NCBI GenBank assembly: GCA_963789355.1
Contig: CAWBKK010000002.1
Span: 310,001 to 374,000, forward strand
Direction of reading: 5' to 3'
Length of the DNA stretch: 64,000 nucleotides
DNA from: Gaiellasilicea sp963789355
Lineage (GTDB): Bacteria > Actinomycetota > Thermoleophilia > Gaiellales > Gaiellaceae
Shown here: piece by piece, positions 59,357-64,000 of the stretch
How the letters are laid out: every line of letters starts with the position of its first letter
How positions within the stretch are numbered: the first letter of the stretch is position 1
Notes under the pieces: model-generated
The model's database searches: none
What the model saw: the letters and a program-made list of their open reading frames with translations, nothing else
What the model was told of the DNA's origin: nothing
Translations under genes and position numbers: made by a program

Positions 59357-60325
59357 ATGGCCATTGCCACCAGAACAGCAGTCGTGCTCGAGCGGGCCTC
59401 TCAGGCGTTCGTCGACGCGACCTCCACGCCGCCGTTCCTCTACGAGCTCACGCCGGCCGAGGCGCGCAAGGTGCTCGACGACGTCCAGGCCGAGCCGATC
59501 GAGAAGCTGCGGGTCGACGAAACGCTGGGTCACCGTGCCCGGCGGAGGTCGGCGACGTGAACGTCCGGATCGTGCGGCCGCCCAACGCAGTCGGGACGCT
59601 GCCGGTGACGCTCTACATGCACGGCGGCGGCTGGGTGCTCGGGAACGCGCAGACACACGACCGGCTCGTCCGCGAGCTCGCCGTCGGCACCGGCGCCGCG
59701 GTCGCGTTCGTCGAGTACGACCGCTCGCCCGAGGCGCACTATCCCGGTCGCGATCGAGCAGGGCTACGCCACCGCTCGGTGGATCGTCCGCGAGGGCGCC
59801 GCTCACCAGCTCGACCCCGATCGCATGGCCGTCGCCGGCGACTCGGTCGGCGGTTGCATGACCGCAGCGCTTGCGCTGATGGCGAGCGACCGCGGTGACG
59901 TCCGCTTCGTGCAGCAGTCGATGTACTACCCCGTCACCGACGCCGCCATGGACACCGACTCGTACGAGCAGTTCGCGGAGGGCTACTTCCTCACCGCGAA
60001 GGCGATGGCGTGGTTCTGGGACGCCTACCTGCCCGACCTCGAGCGACGCTCGGAGCCGTACGCCTCACCGCTGCGTGCGAGCGACGAGCAGCTCGCGGGC
60101 CTCCCGCCGGCCTTCGTGATCGTCGACGAGGCCGACGTGCTTCGCGACGAAGGCGAGGCCTACGCGGCGCGACTGCGGGCGGCAGGCGTCCCGGTCACAA
60201 CCGTCCGCTACGACGGCATCACGCACGACTTCATGATGCTCAACCCGCTCAGCGACACACACGCCACACGTGCCGCGGTCGCCCAGGCCGCCTCGGTCCT
60301 CCGCGACGCGTTGTGGAAGGTCTGA
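59357..60325 (+). pseudogene. HSL-type esterase gene with two frameshifts
   Basis: ATG 59357 (MAIATRTAVVLERASQAFVDATSTPPFLYELTPAEARKVLDDVQAE). Changes near 59530 to VNVRIVRPPNAVGTLPVTLYMHGGGWVLGNAQTHDRLVRELAVGTGAAVAFVEYDRSPEAHYP (HGGGW oxyanion hole), and near 59755 to WIVREGAAHQLDPDRMAVAGDSVGGCMTAALALMASDRG (GDSVGG nucleophile). The end has the acid in IVDEADVLRDEG and His in GITHDFMML. Full esterase of the hormone-sensitive-lipase type, but two indels interrupt it. 7 bp after the intact hydrolase. Confidence 0.75.
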
Positions 60326-60425
60326 TTTGACCTGATCGAAGTCGCCGCCATGGTCCCCGCGGCTGTCTGAAACGACGGCCGCGGGGCCGAACGCGGCGAC
60401 TTCGCCTGGTAACCACGACTGCGGC

Positions 60426-62024
60426 TCAGCTCCCTCCGACAGCGACATAGCGCGCGCCGAGCGCCGACGCGAGCGTCCGGTGGGCGGGGGCGCAGCCGAT
60501 GAGGACCGAGCGCGCAGGGTCGACGCCGTGCTTGCGTGCGAAGGCGAGCGGCAGGCCGGGGAGCGGCGGGCGGCACCAGCAGCTCGGCGGGCCGGCGGCG
60601 TGCGGGCAGCAGGCGGTCTCGACGACCTGCGCCTCGATCCGCGCGGCGAGGGGGGCGAGGTCCTCGGTGCCCCAATCGAAGACGAGATGCGGGGCATCGG
60701 GCAGCTCGACGGGGAGAGGGGAACCCTCGCGGAGCGTGGACGCGGCGACGAACACGCCGGCGTCTCCCGGCCTGACCTCGCGGACGAACTCGACTCGCTC
60801 GACTGCTGCGAAGCCCTCGTCCGCCGCCGGGGGCTCCAGCTCGCGCGCCGCCCGCATCTGCGACGTCGGGGCGAGCAGCCCCTGCTCCAGCCGTGCGAGC
60901 GCCCGCAGCTCGTCCGGCCGCGGCAGCTGCCCGTCGAAGCGGTCGAGCAGCCGCTCGACCATGTTCACCTGCGCCTGAGCGAGGGGCGTGTCGAGCCAGA
61001 CGCAGCGGACGGCGGCGCCGTGGCGTGCCGCGGCGGTGATCACGTCGTTGCGGGACGCGCGGGTCAGGTACGTGTTGTCGAGGACCATGCGCTGCGTGCC
61101 CGAGCCGAGCTGCTCGTCCAGCGCCGACGCGAGCTCTCGGAGCGAGCCGCCGCGCTCGTCGCGGTTCAGGCGCTCGTAGCCGCGGGCGACGAAGTCGCCG
61201 GCGACGCTGCTCTTGCCGGCTCCCGGGATGCCCATGACGAGGACGACCTCGGCCTCCGAGGCGGGCGCCGGCCGAGCGCGACGCCGGCGACGGCCGACGG
61301 GCGCGGCTGCCGCGGCCTCCGCCGAGGCACGCACGGTCTCCGGGCGCCGCGCTCCGGGGATCGGGACGACGACGGGCGAGAGCCCCAGCAACCAGGCAAT
61401 TGACTCCGCCGCGTCGACGCGGCCGGCGCGCTTCGGCCCGCCGAGCGGGGAGTGCGCGAGCAGCGCGATCCCGAGCTCGTCGCAGCGATCGACGACACCG
61501 CCCCGGAGCGCGCGGTCGTCGAAGGGGGACAAGGCGACCTGCACGGCTGCGATCGGTGCGAGCTCGAGCGCCTCGTCGAGCTGCGTCCGATTCACGTTCG
61601 CGAGCCCGATCCGCCGGACGAGACCCTCGTCGGCGAGGCGGGCGAGCGCACGTACGGTCGTCAGCCACGGCGTCCGCGGATCCGGCGCGTGGACGAGGTA
61701 GAGGTCGATCGGCAGGCCGTCGAGAGCGGCCAGGCTCGCCTCGCAGTCGGCGCGAAGCGCCTTGGCACGACCGTCGGGGACCCACGCCCCGTCCGGCCGC
61801 GCCATCCCGCCCTTCGTCACGACCCGAGCCGCTCCGGACGCGCCCGCGCGGCGCAGCGCCGCTGCGAGCAGCCGTTCGCTTTCGCCGTAGGCACGGGCGG
61901 TGTCGAAGACGGTGATCCCGGCTTCGACGGCGGTCGCGACGGCCGGGTCGACCGCGTCCGGCTCCAGGCGCATGCAGCCGAGCCCGATCCGAAGCTCCGC
62001 CGGGCCGAGCCAGCGAGTGCTCAC
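60426..62024 (-). CDS. Aldo/keto reductase fused to a P-loop kinase and a HAD-like zinc segment
   Basis: 532 aa from GTG (MSTRWLGPAELRIGLGCMRLE). Residues about 1-265: aldo/keto reductase with ITVFDTARAYGESE (Asp, Tyr), RVVTKGG (Lys) and YLVHAPDPRTPW (His). Residues about 275-420: P-loop kinase of the AAA_33 type, Walker A LVMGIPGAGKSS, then a helical lid. Residues about 440-532: cysteine-rich HAD/GmhB-like part with ACCPHAAGPPSCWCRPPLPGLPLAFARKHGVDPARSVLIGCAPAHRTLA, the zinc loop of heptose/histidinol phosphatases, though the nucleophile DxD is not visible. Such a triple fusion is unusual. It overlaps the next gene by 4 bp. Confidence 0.7.
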   Translation of the reverse strand: MSTRWLGPAELRIGLGCMRLEPDAVDPAVATAVEAGITVFDTARAYGESERLLAAALRRAGASGAARVVTKGGMARPDGAWVPDGRAKALRADCEASLAALDGLPIDLYLVHAPDPRTPWLTTVRALARLADEGLVRRIGLANVNRTQLDEALELAPIAAVQVALSPFDDRALRGGVVDRCDELGIALLAHSPLGGPKRAGRVDAAESIAWLLGLSPVVVPIPGARRPETVRASAEAAAAAPVGRRRRRARPAPASEAEVVLVMGIPGAGKSSVAGDFVARGYERLNRDERGGSLRELASALDEQLGSGTQRMVLDNTYLTRASRNDVITAAARHGAAVRCVWLDTPLAQAQVNMVERLLDRFDGQLPRPDELRALARLEQGLLAPTSQMRAARELEPPAADEGFAAVERVEFVREVRPGDAGVFVAASTLREGSPLPVELPDAPHLVFDWGTEDLAPLAARIEAQVVETACCPHAAGPPSCWCRPPLPGLPLAFARKHGVDPARSVLIGCAPAHRTLASALGARYVAVGGS

Positions 62025-62635
62025 ACCGCGGTGGGGTGGAGGAGCGGCACGACCGGCCGCCAGTCCGACCGGAGGATCTCGACCAGCGTCGGAGGCGTGA
62101 TCAGCAGGGCCCGGCCGCTCGGCTGCTGCGGCGGCCGCGGCTGCCGCTCCGTGTAGCCGGCCGGCGTCCAGCGCAGCAGCTCGTCTCCGCGCACGAGCCA
62201 CGGCTCGTCGCGCTCGAGCACGTAGGCGCCGTCCGGCAGCTCGTCCAGGCTCGTCCGCTGTAACCGTCGCTCGCGCGACGCCGGCCTGATTCGCTCCGCG
62301 TGAAGGCGCTCGTCGATCGCGTCGGCCCGCAGCCCGAGGAGGGCGACGAAGCGGTCGTAGTCCTCGCGGCGGCACTCCGCGCAGGGGCGATGACCTGCCG
62401 CGAAGGCCGTCGCCTCGTCGAGGAAGAACAGCTCCGTGTAACGCCCGGGCTGCTGCAGCGGCGCCCGACGGCGGCCACGGAACTGGAGCCGGCAGGCGAT
62501 CCAGCGCCTGCCGGCGAACGGCCGCCGGATCCGTCCGGCAGCATCGTGCAGGCAGCCGCGGTTGCCGTAGACGAGGCCGCGGGCGGGATCCGCGATCAGC
62601 TCGCCGAGCGGCGTGACACGGTTCTGCAACGGCAT
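62021..62635 (-). CDS. Conserved zinc-finger-like protein of unknown function
   Basis: 204 aa from MPLQNRVTPLGEL. Contains GLVYGNRGCLHDAAGRIRR, RRWIACRLQFRGRRR and YTELFFLDEATAFAAGHRPCAECRREDY. The HRPCAECR segment resembles the Cys-x-x-Cys metal site of Ada-type DNA-binding parts. Homologues are widespread and uncharacterised in actinobacteria as far as I recall. ATG chosen at 62635. It is translated just before the AKR-kinase fusion (4-bp overlap), so they may work together. Confidence 0.68.
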   Translation of the reverse strand: MPLQNRVTPLGELIADPARGLVYGNRGCLHDAAGRIRRPFAGRRWIACRLQFRGRRRAPLQQPGRYTELFFLDEATAFAAGHRPCAECRREDYDRFVALLGLRADAIDERLHAERIRPASRERRLQRTSLDELPDGAYVLERDEPWLVRGDELLRWTPAGYTERQPRPPQQPSGRALLITPPTLVEILRSDWRPVVPLLHPTAV

Positions 62636-62712
62636 CGCGTCCACCTTAGAGGGGGCCTGCACGCTTCCGGGGGATGCGGCACGTCCTCGATTGCGCCTAT
62701 CTTGAAAGGTTG

Positions 62713-64000
62713 ATGTCGACCCAACCGGCAGCTGAGCTCGGCCCGCGCGCGGAATCGCCGACGCTCGAGATCGTCTGGCAGGACGACGCGACGGCCCTCG
62801 TTTTTGCCCGCGACCACGCCGGCGCCTTGTCGGCCGGAGACCTGCGCGCGGGGCTGCCGGCGATCGCCGACATCGCCCTCGTCGGCCGAGGGCTCTCGGC
62901 TCGCCGGCTCGGCCCGGCCGAGCTGGTCGCTCTCGCCGGCCGGCCGCACGAGCTCGACCTCGGCGCGAGCGCGAGCGCGATTTTCGCGGTCGTCGCGTTG
63001 GCACAGCGGTCCGTCGCCGAGGGGCTCGTCCATCCGTTCCTCGACCACGGCGACGGCTGGTGGCACGCGTTCTGGGGTGCGACGCTGGACGAGAGCGTCC
63101 AGGCTGCGCTGACCTCGATCGCCGCCGCGCTGCCTCCCGTCGGTGCCGGCGCCTTCGACGGCGACCGGGACGCCACCGTGCACGATCTCTATCCCGTCCT
63201 GGTCGACCAGATCGCCCGCGACCGGCTTCGGGCCGACCGCGTCCGGCTGGCGCCGGCGAAGGCCGGCCGGGCGACCGCGATCGACCACTTCCTCGAGGGC
63301 CTGACCGCGCCCGACTCCCTCCTTCCCCGCCACTCCGGTCTCGGCGCGCTCGAACGCAGGCTCAGCGACTGGGTCGACACCGGCCTCGGCCGGCTGACGA
63401 GAACGGAGTGGCGGCTCGGACTTCATCTCGACGAGCGTCCGCCCGCCGGCCCGGAGGAAGAGCCGCGCCTCGTGCTCGAGCTCTGGCTGCAGGCGAGCGA
63501 CGACCCGACTCTGGGGTTGCCTGCCTTGCTGCTCTGGGATCGCGACGGCGACGTCTTCGCCTTCCTGCGAGCGGGCGATCCCCGCCGCGACCTGATCCGA
63601 CACCTCACCGAGCTCGAGCCGGTGCTGGGGGAGATCGGGATCTCGTTCGATCCGCTGGAGCCGTCCGAAGCGGAGCTCGAGCCGGAGCAGGTTCGCCTCT
63701 TCCTCCGTGAGGCGATGCCGAAGCTCGAAGAGCGCGACATTCCCGTGCTCCTGCCCGCGTCGTGGCTGCGCTCGCCCACCCGCGTCCGTGTCAACCTGAC
63801 GGCGACGAGCAGTCCACGCGGGCGCTCCAGCGGGCTGCTCTCGCCGACCGACCTGGCCCGGTTCGACTGGCGCCTCGCCGTCGGGGACACGGTTCTCACC
63901 GAGCAGGAGCTCGCCGATCTCGCCGCCGCGAAGGAGCCATTCGTCCGGATCGGCGACCGCTGGCACGCCGTCCGGCGTGCCGACGTCGAGAAGGCGCTGC
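62713..64000 (+). CDS. SNF2-family helicase, N-terminal part (runs off the window)
   Basis: Open from ATG 62713 (MSTQPAAELGPRAESPTLEIVW) to the window end, 429 codons. It starts with the helicase-associated N-terminal domain found in bacterial SNF2 proteins: LGPAELVALAGRPHELDLGASASAIFAVVALAQRSV, WHAFWGATLDESVQAAL, then a long helical part. The SNF2_assoc (DUF3670-like) segment with MPKLEERDIPVLLPASWLRSPTRVRVNLTA is reached before the window ends. The ATPase core is not inside. Divergent from the zinc-finger-like gene with a 77-bp gap. It would use ATP to move along DNA. Confidence 0.72.
   Translation, partial: MSTQPAAELGPRAESPTLEIVWQDDATALVFARDHAGALSAGDLRAGLPAIADIALVGRGLSARRLGPAELVALAGRPHELDLGASASAIFAVVALAQRSVAEGLVHPFLDHGDGWWHAFWGATLDESVQAALTSIAAALPPVGAGAFDGDRDATVHDLYPVLVDQIARDRLRADRVRLAPAKAGRATAIDHFLEGLTAPDSLLPRHSGLGALERRLSDWVDTGLGRLTRTEWRLGLHLDERPPAGPEEEPRLVLELWLQASDDPTLGLPALLLWDRDGDVFAFLRAGDPRRDLIRHLTELEPVLGEIGISFDPLEPSEAELEPEQVRLFLREAMPKLEERDIPVLLPASWLRSPTRVRVNLTATSSPRGRSSGLLSPTDLARFDWRLAVGDTVLTEQELADLAAAKEPFVRIGDRWHAVRRADVEKAL

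Overview
The window is a G+C-rich, gene-dense stretch of a high-GC actinobacterial chromosome. Long G/C-ending codon runs, BTAD/SARP and LAL-LuxR regulators, a MarP-like protease, SNF2 and VanW proteins and many GTG/TTG starts suggest a deep actinobacterium of the Thermoleophilia/Gaiellales type, possibly a metagenome assembly. The lineage is an inference. No rRNA, CRISPR array, transposase or recognisable integrase was seen. || Layout: 0-4 kb holds a regulator tail, a secreted protein, a small membrane protein and a frameshifted secreted alpha/beta-hydrolase. 4.0-9.4 kb is bounded by tRNA-Arg(CCT) and a partial copy of its 3' half. It encodes a CarH/LitR-type B12 photoreceptor-repressor with two 11-bp-repeat operators over sigma70-like promoters, a sigma2-only protein, a glycosyltransferase, two small unknown proteins, and a peroxiredoxin-like protein with an in-frame TGA where a redox Cys is expected. 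9.4-18.6 kb has ACC deaminase, a circularly permuted ATP-grasp/alpha-E/transglutaminase/M14 cluster with two further transglutaminases, and an alpha-glucan phosphorylase. 18.6-28.8 kb carries a decayed DUF2339 gene, an HTH protein, a class-V aminotransferase and a branched-chain amino-acid-type ABC importer with two binding proteins and a bicupin. 28.8-35.8 kb is housekeeping-like: phosphoesterase, nucleotidyltransferase, M55 peptidase, LysE exporter, SDR, homocysteine methyltransferase/MTHFR and a MarP-like protease. || 35.9-48.2 kb is a second segment bounded by a tRNA, here tRNA-Asp(GTC) and a partial copy of its 3' part. It holds an ECF sigma factor with a decayed partner, a vanadium-haloperoxidase-like PAP2 protein, a nucleoside-hydrolase-like protein, a TolB-like propeller, a SARP regulator with a USP-like C-terminus, and a 1.5-kilo-residue Ser/Thr kinase-NTPase-WD40 protein. 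Pairs of GTTTCA-like heptads 11 bp apart precede the PAP2, TolB, SARP and kinase genes and suggest a local SARP regulon. || 48.2-64 kb begins with a deletion scar of two gene remnants, then a truncated PAS-LuxR gene, a PIN protein, VanW, small proteins, an isocitrate-lyase-like enzyme, a LAL regulator, several frameshifted or intact hydrolases and an SDR, an aldo/keto reductase-kinase-HAD fusion, and the start of an SNF2 helicase. || At least six genes carry one or more frameshifts, and two genes in the first tRNA-bounded segment carry in-frame stops. Either the sequence has indel errors or this is decaying accessory DNA. Several calls therefore depend on checking the raw reads.
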